DNA from: Haladaptatus litoreus
Lineage (GTDB): Archaea; Halobacteriota; Halobacteria; Halobacteriales; Haladaptataceae
Assembly: GCF_900156425.1 (NCBI RefSeq)
Contig: NZ_FTNO01000002.1
Span: 42,060-106,059 of the forward strand
Direction: 5' to 3'
DNA: 64,000 nt
A program made the position numbers and the translations under genes. The notes beneath the pieces were generated by a model. It made no database searches and was not told the DNA's origin. It saw only the letters and a list, made by a program, of their open reading frames with translations. Positions 1-8,701 of this stretch are shown here, one piece after another. Numbering within the stretch: the stretch's first letter is position 1; the number at the start of each line of letters is the position of its first letter.

Positions 1-225
1 CAAATCGTCGCCGAGAGCGGAGAGGTCGCGCCGAAGTCGATGCTCGTCCACCGTCATCTCGCTCGTTTCGACGAGCATCGTCATCCGGAAGATGCCGTCG
101 CGAACCGCTTGGTCGACGTCCTCGATGTTGATGTCGCGCTCGAAGAGGAGGGTCGTCACGCGGGCGACGAGTCCGGTGTCGTCGTTGCCGACGACGGTAA
201 TCTCGGTCAGTTCGCGGGAACTCAT
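1..225 (-). CDS. ACT-domain protein, N-terminal part (PurU-like?)
   Basis: Only the first 75 codons are in the window; the frame is open to the left edge. The start is the ATG at 225. The protein opens with a typical ACT regulatory fold: a beta strand 'LTEITVVGNDDTGLVARV', then a helix and 'RDINIEDVDQAV'. In haloarchaea this kind of N-terminal ACT domain is found in proteins annotated as formyltetrahydrofolate deformylase (PurU) or as stand-alone ACT proteins. It lies head to head with purS/purQ, which would suit a one-carbon or purine role. The catalytic part is outside the window, so the PurU assignment is inference; the ACT domain is clear. Confidence 0.75.
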   Translation of the reverse strand, partial: MSSRELTEITVVGNDDTGLVARVTTLLFERDINIEDVDQAVRDGIFRMTMLVETSEMTVDEHRLRRDLSALGDDL

Positions 226-504
226 CGTCTCACCTGCTGAATACGGGGCACAGCCATGGAATGCGTGTAAGCACTGGAGGGGACAAAAACGTTGCCGACC
301 GTGCAACATTTTCACAATCGGTTGCAGAAGTTGGAGAGCACCTGAACGAGGGCGAGGAGAGGTGAACAATCCGGTAGGGACTGCCAACCGACGTATCCGC
401 GATTTGCAGACGTATCCGAAACACACTGTGGGTCAAGATACACAAACGTGTACAACAAAATCGTTCCAAAAGAGTTTTTGAACATAGACGCGCAGTTTCA
501 GGTG

Positions 505-756
505 ATGACTGCTTACACCGCGACGGTGACGGTTCGCTTGAAACGGGGCGTCCTCGACCCCGAAGCGGAAACTACCCGGCAAGCACTGGGACGACTCGGT
601 TTCGAACTGGAATCGCTCCGTTCGGCAGACCAGTTCGAAATCGACCTCGACGCGGAATCCGCGTCCACCGCCGAGGAACGCGCTGAAGAGATGGCCGAAC
701 GCCTGCTCGCCAATCCGACCATTCACGACTACACGGTGGCAATCGAGGAACGATGA
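505..756 (+). CDS. purS: Phosphoribosylformylglycinamidine synthase subunit PurS
   Basis: This 83-residue protein matches the small PurS family in length and layout (beta strand 'YTATVTVRLKRGVLDPE', then 'TTRQALGRLGF' and a C-terminal strand 'HDYTVAIEE'). PurS is the adaptor that docks PurQ onto PurL in the FGAM synthase complex, the fourth step of de novo purine synthesis. The ATG at 505 is preferred over an in-frame ATG at 448 because family members begin just before this first strand. Its stop overlaps the purQ start (ATGA at 753-756), so the two are translationally coupled. PurL is not in the window. Confidence 0.93.
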   Translation: MTAYTATVTVRLKRGVLDPEAETTRQALGRLGFELESLRSADQFEIDLDAESASTAEERAEEMAERLLANPTIHDYTVAIEER

Positions 757-1433
757 CGGTCGCTATCGTCCAGTTCGGCGGGAGCAACTGCGACCGAGAC
801 GCGAAGCGCGCGCTCTCCCACCTCGACATCGACGCCGAACTCGTCTGGCACGAGGACGGCCTCCCTACTGACGTGAGCGGCGTGATGCTCCCCGGCGGGT
901 TCTCCTACGGCGACTACCTCCGCGCGGGTGCAATCGCCGCGAACTCCCCGATTGTAGCCGAAGTGCGCGAAGCCGCAGCGTCCGGCGTTCCCGTCCTCGG
1001 CGTCTGCAACGGCGCACAAATCGGCTGTGAGTCGGGATTGACTCCCGGCGCGTTCACGACCAATCGAAGCGCGCGCTTCCAGTGCGAACACGTCTACCTA
1101 CGCGTCGAAAACGCCGACACGCCGTGGACTTCTGCCTACGAGGAAGGTGAGGTCATCGAGGTGCCGATTGCCCATGGCGAAGGCCGATTCGAAATCACGG
1201 ACGAGCAGTACGACGAACTCGATACTGACGACCGAGTGCTGTTCCGATACTGCGACGAAAACGGCGTCGTGAGCGACGAGACGAACCCGAACGGGTCGAA
1301 AGGAAACGTCGCTGGAATTATCGGCGACTCCGAAACCGTCGCGGTCATGATGCCGCATCCGGAGCGAGCAACGCTTCCGGATATTGGCGGCACGGACGGC
1401 GAAGGCGTGCTGTACGGGTTTGCGACACCCTGA
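753..1433 (+). CDS. purQ: Phosphoribosylformylglycinamidine synthase subunit PurQ (glutaminase)
   Basis: A 226-residue class-I glutamine amidotransferase that supplies ammonia to PurL for FGAM synthesis. The nucleophile elbow 'VLGVCNGAQIG' places the catalytic cysteine at residue 85. The His/Glu pair of the triad is in 'MMPHPERA' (His202, Glu204). The N-terminus 'VAIVQFGGSNCDRD' and 'LPGGFSYGDYLRAGA' are family hallmarks. Length matches PurQ. It overlaps purS by four bases and is last in this two-gene unit; the next gene starts about 100 nt downstream behind its own TATA-like box. Confidence 0.96.
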   Translation: MTVAIVQFGGSNCDRDAKRALSHLDIDAELVWHEDGLPTDVSGVMLPGGFSYGDYLRAGAIAANSPIVAEVREAAASGVPVLGVCNGAQIGCESGLTPGAFTTNRSARFQCEHVYLRVENADTPWTSAYEEGEVIEVPIAHGEGRFEITDEQYDELDTDDRVLFRYCDENGVVSDETNPNGSKGNVAGIIGDSETVAVMMPHPERATLPDIGGTDGEGVLYGFATP

Positions 1434-1498
1434 TTTCTCCTCGAACTCCGACTACACCGAACCGAATTCGAGTTCGATTTACTGTTTACTCACCGAGG

Positions 1499-1506
1499 TT
1501 TTATAG
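1499..1506 (+). promoter_or_regulatory. TATA box for the gene at 1530
   Basis: TTTTATAG is centred about 27 nt before the ATG at 1530, the spacing expected for a leaderless haloarchaeal transcript. No Shine-Dalgarno sequence is visible in between. Confidence 0.6.
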
Positions 1507-1529
1507 AAGGCAACAGTTTTTGTCAATTT

Positions 1530-2624
1530 ATGACTACATGCGGAGCGAATATCGATTTCGCCACTCTCGAATCATATCTTTCGGCGGAGCTGGTCGAAGT
1601 CGTGACCGGAAGCGAGGTGCTTCGAGATGGACTCAACCTCAGTCTTGCAATTTCGACCGAGAGAGACACGAAAGCGTACGTCCTCCGACGCCCGAACATG
1701 TTGCGGCACACGAGCTACATCAACGAGTTGGAACAGGAGTACGAGGTGATGCAACAACTTCGAGAGACGACAATGCGAACGCCAGCGCCGGTTTTGTTTT
1801 GCGACGACGAGTCGGTTCTCGGTGATTCGTTTTTCGTCATGACGCATCTCGACGGGGAAGCGGTTCCGCTCGGTTCCGACCTCCCCGAGCGATTTCGAAA
1901 TGCGAAATCACGCGAGAGGCTGGCGAACAACCTGATAGACACGCTCGCCGAACTGCACTCGCTGGCTGTCGAACCGTTCGAAGGAGTCTGTGAACGGAAA
2001 ACGCCGCGAGAACTCGTCGCTCGCGTTACCAAACAATTCGATGAGGCAACGAGTGTGACGGGCCATGAACCACCTGAACTTCAGTTCGTCGCAAAGTGGC
2101 TCCGACGAAACGCCCCATCGAAGGCGGAGACGACCCTCGTCCACGGGGATTTCAGGCCCGGAAACGTGCTGTTCGCGGAAACGGACCATCCGGAGATAGT
2201 CGGCGTCCTCGACTGGGAGACCGCAACGCTCGGCGAGCCACGAACCGACCTCGGATACCTTCTGCTTCGGTGGCGAGATAGAGACGACCCGACGCCGTCG
2301 CTCGACGAACTCGAAGCACGGTATTCGAACGAAGACGCGATAGAGCAACTACGAGAACGGAACGAAAACGGGATTTCGCCGTTTACGGCGAAATCCGGCA
2401 GTCCCAGCCGACGGGAGTTAGTCGCGCGCTACGAGGACGAGACGGGCATCCAGTTCGAGAACGAACGCTTCTACAGAGCGCACGCCGCTTTTTCACTCGC
2501 AGTAGTTTGGGAAGATTTTCACCGAGAGCAGATAGAGGCCGGTGAGGAATCCGACTGGGAACCGCATATCGACTATATGCTGATGATTGCGGAGAGCATC
2601 GCACGCGGGGAATTTCCGCTGTAG
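1530..2624 (+). CDS. Phosphotransferase (APH / choline-kinase fold) family protein
   Basis: A 364-residue protein of the aminoglycoside phosphotransferase / ACAD10-like kinase superfamily. The catalytic Brenner motif 'LVHGDFRPGN' (His205, Asp207) and the metal-binding 'VLDWETATLGEPRTDLGYL' (Asp228) are intact, so it is probably an active small-molecule kinase. The substrate cannot be told; relatives act on acyl-CoA-linked or hydroxylated substrates, and antibiotic resistance should not be assumed. Downstream lies a convergent DMT exporter. It appears to be a single-gene unit. Confidence 0.85.
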   Translation: MTTCGANIDFATLESYLSAELVEVVTGSEVLRDGLNLSLAISTERDTKAYVLRRPNMLRHTSYINELEQEYEVMQQLRETTMRTPAPVLFCDDESVLGDSFFVMTHLDGEAVPLGSDLPERFRNAKSRERLANNLIDTLAELHSLAVEPFEGVCERKTPRELVARVTKQFDEATSVTGHEPPELQFVAKWLRRNAPSKAETTLVHGDFRPGNVLFAETDHPEIVGVLDWETATLGEPRTDLGYLLLRWRDRDDPTPSLDELEARYSNEDAIEQLRERNENGISPFTAKSGSPSRRELVARYEDETGIQFENERFYRAHAAFSLAVVWEDFHREQIEAGEESDWEPHIDYMLMIAESIARGEFPL

Positions 2625-2650
2625 ACTTTCGGACTTCTTCGTTGATGCTC

Positions 2651-3580
2651 TCACCGACCCGACGAGAACACGCCGGTAATCCGCGGGAGTTCCCGGGAAA
2701 TCGCGCGGCGCTTCAGTAGACAGAATCCCGCGAAGATGACGAGAAAGCCGAGCGCGGTAATCGGTGTGATGGTCTCGTCGAGGAAGAAAAATCCGGAGAT
2801 TGCCGCGAAAATCGGCGCGACGTAGGAGACGAGGTTGATTTCGATTGGGCCGAGTCGCTCCAGCAGGTCGAAGTACACCAGAAATCCAATCGCGCTGGCG
2901 GCAATCGAGAGGTAGACCAGTGCGAGGATTGCCTCTGGCGTCCACCGAACCATGGTGAATGATTCGCTCGGGCGGGCGATACTGATTCCGTGCATCATGA
3001 GCGCGCCGAGTACCATCGACCACGCTTCCATCGTCTCGATGGGGAGGTCGGCGTCGATTCGCCGCGAGAGGACGCTTCCGAGGGCGAACGACAGGGCCGC
3101 CAACAGGACGAGGATTTTACCGACGAAATCGTCCGCGAGCAGGTCGTTCGGATTCGGTTGGCTCAGTATCGCAACGCCGACGAGTCCGAGGAGGAGCCCA
3201 GCGATTCCGGACGGTTCGAGTCGCTCGCTGGGAAGGAACACGCGCGCGAAACCGGTCGTCAGAACTGGGGAAAGGCTGACGATAATCGCGGCGACGGCGC
3301 TCGTCGTCTCCAGTTCACCGACGAAGAGGAAGGCGTGATAGCCCGCAATCATTAGCGCGCCGCCGACGAAGACGAGTTTCCATTCGCCGGAGGTGCGCGG
3401 AAGCCATCGGTCGGTCGCGTAGATGGCGTAGGCGAGCATCAGCACGCCCGCCACGTCGTAGCGGATAGCCGCGAACAGGACAGGCGGGAAGTACTCCAGA
3501 CCGACCTTGATGGCCATGAACGCAGAGCCCCAAACTGCGGCGAGAAGAACGAATAGCACTGCATTTCTGTACCGGGTCAC
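2651..3580 (-). CDS. EamA/DMT-superfamily transporter
   Basis: A 309-residue polytopic membrane protein with the duplicated EamA architecture, about ten transmembrane segments in two five-helix halves (roughly residues 5-145 and 155-295). Family marks are 'AAVWGSAFMAIKVGLEYFPP' near the N-terminus and 'AIRYDVAGVLMLAYA'. Such proteins export metabolites or amino acids; the substrate is unknown here. The start is a GTG at 3580. It runs convergently toward the phosphotransferase-fold gene with a short gap. Confidence 0.88.
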   Translation of the reverse strand: MTRYRNAVLFVLLAAVWGSAFMAIKVGLEYFPPVLFAAIRYDVAGVLMLAYAIYATDRWLPRTSGEWKLVFVGGALMIAGYHAFLFVGELETTSAVAAIIVSLSPVLTTGFARVFLPSERLEPSGIAGLLLGLVGVAILSQPNPNDLLADDFVGKILVLLAALSFALGSVLSRRIDADLPIETMEAWSMVLGALMMHGISIARPSESFTMVRWTPEAILALVYLSIAASAIGFLVYFDLLERLGPIEINLVSYVAPIFAAISGFFFLDETITPITALGFLVIFAGFCLLKRRAISRELPRITGVFSSGR

Positions 3581-3673
3581 TGTACGACATCTCTTTCCTG
3601 CCGGGGAGTAGCTTTCGAAAACCCCCGTTCAGTGCCGGGTTCGGTAGACTATATCGGGGGGCGTCTTTCGGTG

Positions 3674-4174
3674 TCAGTTTGTGGCACGACGCTGGTCACG
3701 AATCGCCCGAATCACGTCCTGCCGCGCGATGATTCCGACGAGAACGTCGTTTTCGAGCACCGGCAGTCGATTGATGTCCGACTCGGCATCGGCCAACAGG
3801 TCGAGGATGTGGTCTAACTCGTCGTCCGGCGTGACCGTCACCACGTTCTCGGTCATGATTTCGCTGATTGGCTTTCGCGCGTTCTTCACGAGTCCGAGAC
3901 TGGTGTCGAGACCGTCCCACGAGAGGTCGAATCCGTATTCGATGCTTTCGAGAAACGGCGGCAGGCCAATCGGAATCCACAACGTTCGGTCGCTCGGTTG
4001 AAAGATGTGAACGAGGTCGTGTTGGGTGACGATTCCGACCAGTTTTCCATCCTCCGCGACCGGAAAGCCGTTGAACTCCGCGCGGGCGAGACGGGTCAAC
4101 ACCTCGCTAATTTCGTCGTCCGGGGCGACCGTTTCCACTTCGGTCGTCATGAGGTCGCGGGCAGTGATTGCCAT
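3674..4174 (-). CDS. CBS-domain pair protein
   Basis: A 166-residue protein made of two CBS motifs, about residues 1-60 ('ITARDLMTTEVETVAPDDEI') and 105-160 ('ISEIMTENVVTVTPDDELDHI'). CBS pairs bind adenine nucleotides and act as energy or redox sensors. No catalytic domain is attached. The central linker ('LWIPIGLPPFLESIEYGFD') resembles that of archaeal stand-alone CBS regulators. It is monocistronic, with an element-rich intergenic region upstream. The regulated partner cannot be read from context. Confidence 0.88.
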   Translation of the reverse strand: MAITARDLMTTEVETVAPDDEISEVLTRLARAEFNGFPVAEDGKLVGIVTQHDLVHIFQPSDRTLWIPIGLPPFLESIEYGFDLSWDGLDTSLGLVKNARKPISEIMTENVVTVTPDDELDHILDLLADAESDINRLPVLENDVLVGIIARQDVIRAIRDQRRATN

Positions 4175-4239
4175 ACTGGATGGAAGGGAGTATTCCGGCG
4201 TAAACCTTGTTGCGACGTGAAAGATTCGTTTTGAGAAAA

Positions 4240-4284
4240 GTCAGAAGAGAGAAACGAGATTTCGGAGGGTCAGAAGAGAGAAAC
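4240..4284 (+). repeat. Direct repeat, two 15-nt copies
   Basis: TCAGAAGAGAGAAAC occurs at 4241-4255 and again at 4270-4284 (29-nt period), just upstream of the CBS gene start on the other strand. It could be a regulatory pair or a slippage relic. Confidence 0.6.
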
Positions 4285-4369
4285 TGGATTGCGCTGATTC
4301 CAAATCACGTCTGTAGGTCACGCCCTTCCTGCAATACAATCGCTTGTAACGATGAAACAACCACAGAGG

Positions 4370-4795
4370 TCACGGCGATACGCCACGCCCTCGCTCGTCA
4401 TTCGCTCCTTGCAGTCGCTCACTCCTCGCTCGCCCGTTGCCTCCAAGGCCGCCGAGGGCCGGGCGCGTTCGCGCGCCCGGCCAACCCAAATTCGTCGGCC
4501 GTTTTTCCCGGAAACTCGTCCTGTCGAGTTACGGTGGAAAGTCGCGAAATCTCTTGAGGGCCGAGGGCAGTCGCCCTCGGCCCTTTGCGGTTCCTGGTGT
4601 CTCGAAATCGCAGAGCGATTTCGATGTCCTGAAAAATCAGAGATTTTTCGGATGTGACGAACGCGGAGCGTTCGTAACCAGCAGGGAAGAACTCGTTTCT
4701 TCCTGTGGCAACGGGCGAACGCAGGAAGAGCGAGTGGCTTTGCCACGAGCGACTGACTGGGTGAGGGCATGGTTTGAGGTCGTGATTTGCAACCG
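4370..4795. repeat. Palindrome-rich intergenic element, family A copy 1
   Basis: No gene is supportable between 4175 and 4926; this non-coding element fills most of it. Its ends form a long imperfect inverted repeat: 'CCACGCCCTCGCTCGT' side near 4383 against 'GTGAGGGCATGG' side ending near 4772, followed by GTCGTGATTTGCAACCG. Inside is a row of smaller palindromes: 4457-4467/4472-4482 (11 bp), 4557-4568/4573-4584 (12 bp), 4602-4611/4615-4624 (10 bp, AGA loop), 4630-4650 (AGA loop) and 4657-4675 (GGA loop). Related copies lie near 20.1, 39.5 and 56.3 kb. Confidence 0.75.
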
Positions 4796-4926
4796 TTTCG
4801 TTTCCACAAACAATGCTGTTGAAACGAAAGCGTACCGTCCTCCGTACAGTAACAACCTTGACAATCGAGAAACCAACCTTGGACGATATCCGGTACGCAA
4901 AAGAGCACTGACATCCTATTGCCGAT

Positions 4927-5268
4927 ATGGTTTCGGCCGCCACGGCGCTCGGTTTCCTCGTCATCATCATCATCAACACCGTCATCACAGCGGTTGTCAT
5001 CCGCTTTTTCCGCCTTCGTCTCTCGACGAAGTGGGGGGCGGTGGTGTACTCCCTCTTGCTGGTTCCCCTCGTCTACGTCGCCACGACGCTCCTGTTGAGC
5101 GGCGCAGTCGGACTCGGGGGGAGCGGCCTGCAAGACACGAATACGGCCCTCATCCTCATCTGGGTGCTTCCGTTCACGCTCGGCCTGTCCATCGACCTGT
5201 TCTGGATGCCTCCGCCCGAGGAAATCGACCTACCGAAGGAGTCGCGCGAACAACAACAGAGTCGCTGA
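4927..5268 (+). CDS. Conserved haloarchaeal small membrane protein
   Basis: A 113-residue protein with three to four hydrophobic segments (about residues 5-27, 36-58 and 75-96) and a short charged C-terminal tail 'PPPEEIDLPKESREQQQSR'. There is no enzyme motif. Length, composition and start look genuine, and it begins directly after the family A element. Its 3' end overlaps the convergent gene at 5230-5616 by 39 nt. Function unknown. Confidence 0.75.
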   Translation: MVSAATALGFLVIIIINTVITAVVIRFFRLRLSTKWGAVVYSLLLVPLVYVATTLLLSGAVGLGGSGLQDTNTALILIWVLPFTLGLSIDLFWMPPPEEIDLPKESREQQQSR

Positions 5269-5616
5269 CGGCGCGACTGCCAGCCACCCTATTCCTGCGA
5301 ACACCGCAAATCCTTCCCAGAGATAAACCGAACCGATGGGGCCAGCCACGATTGTCATCAGCACAGTTCCGACGACGGCGCGGAACCACGGCGCTGGCGA
5401 CCCTTGCAGAACCAGCAGGGCATCGACGACATCGAAGAGGAGCAGAAAGGCGACGAGTGTCCGGAGGCGGACGCGGAGTCGCGTCGATTTGTCTGGCTCC
5501 TTCGGGCGCTCGAAAACGGGCACGATGAGTCGAACCCGGTCGGGGAACGTCACCGGTGGAAGGCGCATCGGGGGAAGCGTGAAGCTGAATCCCGAATCGT
5601 CGTCCCGGTCTGCCAT
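5230..5616 (-). CDS. Small membrane protein downstream of tmk
   Basis: A 128-residue protein starting at the ATG at 5616 (MADRDDDSGF...). A Pro-rich cytoplasmic N-terminus ('FTLPPMRLPPVTFPD') precedes three hydrophobic segments in the C-terminal half. It starts 28 nt after the thymidylate kinase stop on the same strand, so the two probably form an operon. A longer in-frame start at 5691 would run into tmk and adds a basic stretch unlike haloarchaeal proteins, so it was not chosen. Function unknown. Confidence 0.72.
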   Translation of the reverse strand: MADRDDDSGFSFTLPPMRLPPVTFPDRVRLIVPVFERPKEPDKSTRLRVRLRTLVAFLLLFDVVDALLVLQGSPAPWFRAVVGTVLMTIVAGPIGSVYLWEGFAVFAGIGWLAVAPSATLLLFARLLR

Positions 5617-5644
5617 GGTCGCTATACGACCCCGGGGCTGAAAA

Positions 5645-6259
5645 CTACTCGTCCGAGTGGAGGCCCGATTCGTCCGCGTTGTTCGTGACACGCTCGATAG
5701 TGGAGACGACGCTGTCGATGACCGCTTCCGGCGACTGCGTGGCGTCCACGCGAACGAATCGACCGGGTTCCGCGTCCATCAGGCGTTCGTAGTTCGACTG
5801 GACTTGCGCGAGGAAACCGGCCTGTTCGAACTTGTTCGTCGCGCCGCTTCGCGCCGCGCCGGTTTCGGGGTCAACGTCGAGATAGATGGTGCAGTCCGGC
5901 GGGCGCGTCCACGGTTTGTGGACGCCGATGATGTACTCCATGGGTCGGGTGACGTGGCCCTCCAACGCGACTGCTTGGTAGGCGTAGCGGGAGTCCGAAT
6001 ATCGGTCGGAGATGACGAGTTCGTCCTCTGCGAGCGCGGGACGAATCGTGTTCGAGAGGTGGGCCGCGTGGTCTGCGGTGTACAAGAACAGTTCGGCGAT
6101 AGAATCCGCGTCGTCGTCCTCGATAGAGCGATTGACGGCTTCACCGTACCACGAGTTCGTCGGTTCGCGGGTGAACACCGCGTCGGAAAATTCCTCGTGG
6201 AGAACCTCCCAGACGGTCGTTTTGCCGCTTCCGTCCAGTCCCTCCAGCGTTATCAGCAT
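5645..6259 (-). CDS. tmk: Thymidylate kinase
   Basis: A 204-residue dTMP kinase that phosphorylates dTMP to dTDP for DNA synthesis. The P-loop '[11 protein letters not shown]' is at residues 5-15, the substrate 'TREPT' motif follows, and '[15 protein letters not shown]' is the DRY/H-type motif. The start is set at the ATG at 6259 (MLITLEGL), since dTMP kinases begin right at the first strand; an upstream in-frame ATG at 6349 adds an unlikely extension. It is followed closely by the small membrane protein gene and is divergent from the NDUFA9-like gene. Confidence 0.94.
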   Translation of the reverse strand: MLITLEGLDGSGKTTVWEVLHEEFSDAVFTREPTNSWYGEAVNRSIEDDDADSIAELFLYTADHAAHLSNTIRPALAEDELVISDRYSDSRYAYQAVALEGHVTRPMEYIIGVHKPWTRPPDCTIYLDVDPETGAARSGATNKFEQAGFLAQVQSNYERLMDAEPGRFVRVDATQSPEAVIDSVVSTIERVTNNADESGLHSDE

Positions 6260-6358
6260 AGGAGGACGTTCGGGTTGGTGGGTAAAACGTTGCAGGTTTC
6301 GTAGCAGACGGATTTCGTGGCAGATAGGCTTACCTACAATCGCGTACATATCTGGAGT

Positions 6359-7246
6359 ATGAATGTTCTCGTGACCGGTGGTACCGGATTCATCGGACGG
6401 AATCTCATCCGCGAACTACACGACCGAGGCCACGAGGTGACCGCACTCGCGCGAAGTCCGGACGAGGCGAATTTTCCGGACGGCGTCAACCGAGCGATGG
6501 GCGACGTCACCGCGCTCGCGTCCATCGAGAGCGCGTTCGAGAATCAGGACGCGGTCGTCAATCTCGTCGCGCTCTCGCCTCTGTTCAAGCCCCCACGAGG
6601 GGTGACGCACATGAGCGTCCACCTTGGGGGAACCCAGAACATCGTGCAGGCCGCCGAGAAACACGGCGTCGAAAAAATCGTGCAGATGAGCGCGTTGGGT
6701 GCAGACCCGACCGGGCCGACGGAGTACATTCGAGCGAAAGGGCAAGCGGAAGAACTAGTGAAAAGTTCCGACCTCCGATGGACGATTTTCCGGCCGTCGA
6801 TCGTGTTCGGCGACGAAAGCGAGTTTCTCTCGTTTACGAAAAAACTCACGCCGCCGTATCTCGCGCCGCTTCCCGGTGGCGGAAAGACGCGTTTCCAACC
6901 GATTTGGATAGGCGACTTTGCCCCGATGCTGGCCGACGGGTTGGACGAGTCGCACGACGGCGAACTCTACGAAATCGGCGGGCCGGAGGTGTTGACGCTG
7001 GCGGAGGTAGCGAAACTCGTCCGTCGGGCGGAAGGCCAACCCGTGACGGTCGTTTCAGTTCCGATGGCACTCGCGGGAGTCGGACTGAAAATCGGCGGGA
7101 CGATTCCGGGCGTGCCGATGGGTGGCGACCAGTACCGGTCGTTACAGTTCGACAACACGGTTCGGGAAAACGATGTGACGGCGTTCGGTGTGGAGTCCAG
7201 TTCGCTGACGACACTGGCAGAGTATCTCGGCGTGAAAACGAAATGA
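6359..7246 (+). CDS. NAD(P)-binding atypical SDR, complex I NDUFA9-like
   Basis: A 295-residue Rossmann-fold protein. The nucleotide-binding '[15 protein letters not shown]' is at residues 3-17, with '[14 protein letters not shown]' and a YxxxK pair in '[12 protein letters not shown]'. This is the atypical SDR group that includes NDUFA9 and NmrA-like proteins. Haloarchaeal members are annotated as NADH dehydrogenase-associated or nucleoside-diphosphate-sugar epimerase-like; the exact reaction cannot be assigned. The ATG at 6359 directly precedes the first strand. It shares a roughly 100-nt divergent promoter region with tmk. Confidence 0.87.
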   Translation: MNVLVTGGTGFIGRNLIRELHDRGHEVTALARSPDEANFPDGVNRAMGDVTALASIESAFENQDAVVNLVALSPLFKPPRGVTHMSVHLGGTQNIVQAAEKHGVEKIVQMSALGADPTGPTEYIRAKGQAEELVKSSDLRWTIFRPSIVFGDESEFLSFTKKLTPPYLAPLPGGGKTRFQPIWIGDFAPMLADGLDESHDGELYEIGGPEVLTLAEVAKLVRRAEGQPVTVVSVPMALAGVGLKIGGTIPGVPMGGDQYRSLQFDNTVRENDVTAFGVESSSLTTLAEYLGVKTK

Positions 7247-7309
7247 AACGACGCTGATTTGAACGCGGGTGAGGCGCGCGCATTCATGATAGACGGGCAT
7301 CATTTTTGC

Positions 7310-7356
7310 ACATATCCACACTTAATAACCCCGGAGTGATGGACATATCCAGACTT
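7310..7356 (+). repeat. Duplicated CATATCCAnACTTAA motif upstream of cetZ
   Basis: CATATCCACACTTAATAACC and CATATCCAGACTTAAAGAGG occur 38 nt apart in the 276-nt gap before cetZ. Both contain a TTAA core. They could be two operator half-sites or alternative promoter elements. The gap holds no convincing gene. Confidence 0.5.
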
Positions 7357-7470
7357 AAAGAGGGGATGTCTGCATACTGTCTATTAGATTACCAAAGATC
7401 TGATAAAATACCGCCTCAAGGCGTTTACTGCTGGGACTCTCTTATAAGTAAGACACCAAACACCACAAGG

Positions 7471-7477
7471 TTTATAC
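7471..7477 (+). promoter_or_regulatory. TATA box of cetZ
   Basis: TTTATAC lies about 50 nt before the cetZ ATG, which would give a short leader of roughly 20-25 nt rather than a leaderless message. A further TATA-like CTTATAAG lies at about 7440. Confidence 0.5.
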
Positions 7478-7522
7478 GGTATTTGGTTCTGGTGTTCTCT
7501 CAACGGAGAACGGTACCGAAAA

Positions 7523-8701
7523 ATGAAACTCGCGATGATCGGATTCGGTCAGGCAGGCGGAAAAATCGTTGACAAGTTCCTGGAATACGACCAGCGAACA
7601 CAGAGCGGCATCGTGCGCGCCGCCGTCGCGGTCAACACCGCCCGCGCTGACCTCATGGGCCTACAGCACGTTCCGGAGGAAAACCGGGTGCTCATCGGAC
7701 AGTCCCGCGTCAAAGGTCACGGCGTGGGTGCGGACAACGAACTCGGCGCGGAAATCGCCGAAGAGGACATCGACGAAGTGCAGGGAGCTATCGACAACAT
7801 CCCTGTTCACGAGGTCGATGCCTTCCTCATCATCGCCGGAATGGGCGGCGGTTCAGGAAGCGGCGGCGCACCAGTCATCGCAAAACACCTGAAACGCATC
7901 TACACCGAACCCGTCTACGGACTCGGCATCCTCCCCGGCGGCGACGAGGGTGGCATCTACACCCTCAACGCGGCGCGCTCGTTCCAGACGTTCGTCCGTG
8001 AAGTGGACAACCTGATGGTGTTCGACAACGACTCGTGGCGCCAGTCGGGCGAGAGCGTCCAGAGCGGCTACTCCGAAATCAACGAGGAAATCGTCACGCG
8101 ATTCGGCATCCTCTTCGGAGCAGGTGAAATCGGTGGCGGCGACGACGTTGCAGAGAGCGTCGTTGACTCCAGCGAAATCATCAACACGCTCGCCGGTGGC
8201 GGCGTCTCGACAATCGGCTACGCCGCCGAGGAAGTCGAGATGCAGAACTCCGGCGGTCTGCTGTCCCGATTCACCGGAAACGGCGGCGGTGGGACGGGTG
8301 AGGACACCGCACACACGACGAATCGAATCACCAACCTCGTGCGGAAGGCGGCGCTCGGCCGCCTGACGCTCCCGTGTGAGATTCAGGGAACCGAACGCGC
8401 ACTGCTCGTCATGAGCGGTCCCTCGGAGCATCTGAACCGCAAAGGGATAGAGCGCGGGCGGAAATGGCTGGAGGAGCAGACCGGCAGTATGGAAGTTCGC
8501 GGTGGCGACTACCCCGTCAAGGAACCCAACGTGGCCAGCGTCGTCCTCCTCTCGGGAGTGACGAACGTGCCACGAATCAAGGAACTCCAACAGGTCGCCA
8601 TCGAGGCACAGGACAACATAGACGACATTCGACAGGAGAGCGAGACGAATCTCGAAAGTCTCGTCGAGGATGATGAGGATGAACTCGACCCGCTGTTCTA
8701 A
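7523..8701 (+). CDS. cetZ: CetZ tubulin/FtsZ-family cytoskeletal GTPase
   Basis: A 392-residue protein of the archaeal CetZ branch of the tubulin superfamily. CetZ proteins polymerise with GTP and control cell shape and motility development in haloarchaea. The N-terminus 'MKLAMIGFGQAGGKIVDKF' and the GTP-binding T4 loop 'GMGGGSGSGG' (residues 106-115) are diagnostic. CetZ differs from FtsZ by 'ILPGGDEGGIY'-type sequences. It ends in an acidic tail 'EDDEDELDPLF'. The next gene overlaps its 3' end, and cofC follows, which suggests coupled expression. Which CetZ group it belongs to needs a tree. Confidence 0.95.
   Translation: MKLAMIGFGQAGGKIVDKFLEYDQRTQSGIVRAAVAVNTARADLMGLQHVPEENRVLIGQSRVKGHGVGADNELGAEIAEEDIDEVQGAIDNIPVHEVDAFLIIAGMGGGSGSGGAPVIAKHLKRIYTEPVYGLGILPGGDEGGIYTLNAARSFQTFVREVDNLMVFDNDSWRQSGESVQSGYSEINEEIVTRFGILFGAGEIGGGDDVAESVVDSSEIINTLAGGGVSTIGYAAEEVEMQNSGGLLSRFTGNGGGGTGEDTAHTTNRITNLVRKAALGRLTLPCEIQGTERALLVMSGPSEHLNRKGIERGRKWLEEQTGSMEVRGGDYPVKEPNVASVVLLSGVTNVPRIKELQQVAIEAQDNIDDIRQESETNLESLVEDDEDELDPLF

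Noticed and set aside
4318..5133. Open frames across the family A element and the start of the membrane protein gene.
   Set aside because: They arise from the GC-rich palindromes, have no coherent composition and conflict with the gene at 4927.
7306..7572. A short frame upstream of cetZ beginning at 7306.
   Set aside because: It runs through promoter-like sequence into the cetZ start in a different frame and has an irregular composition.
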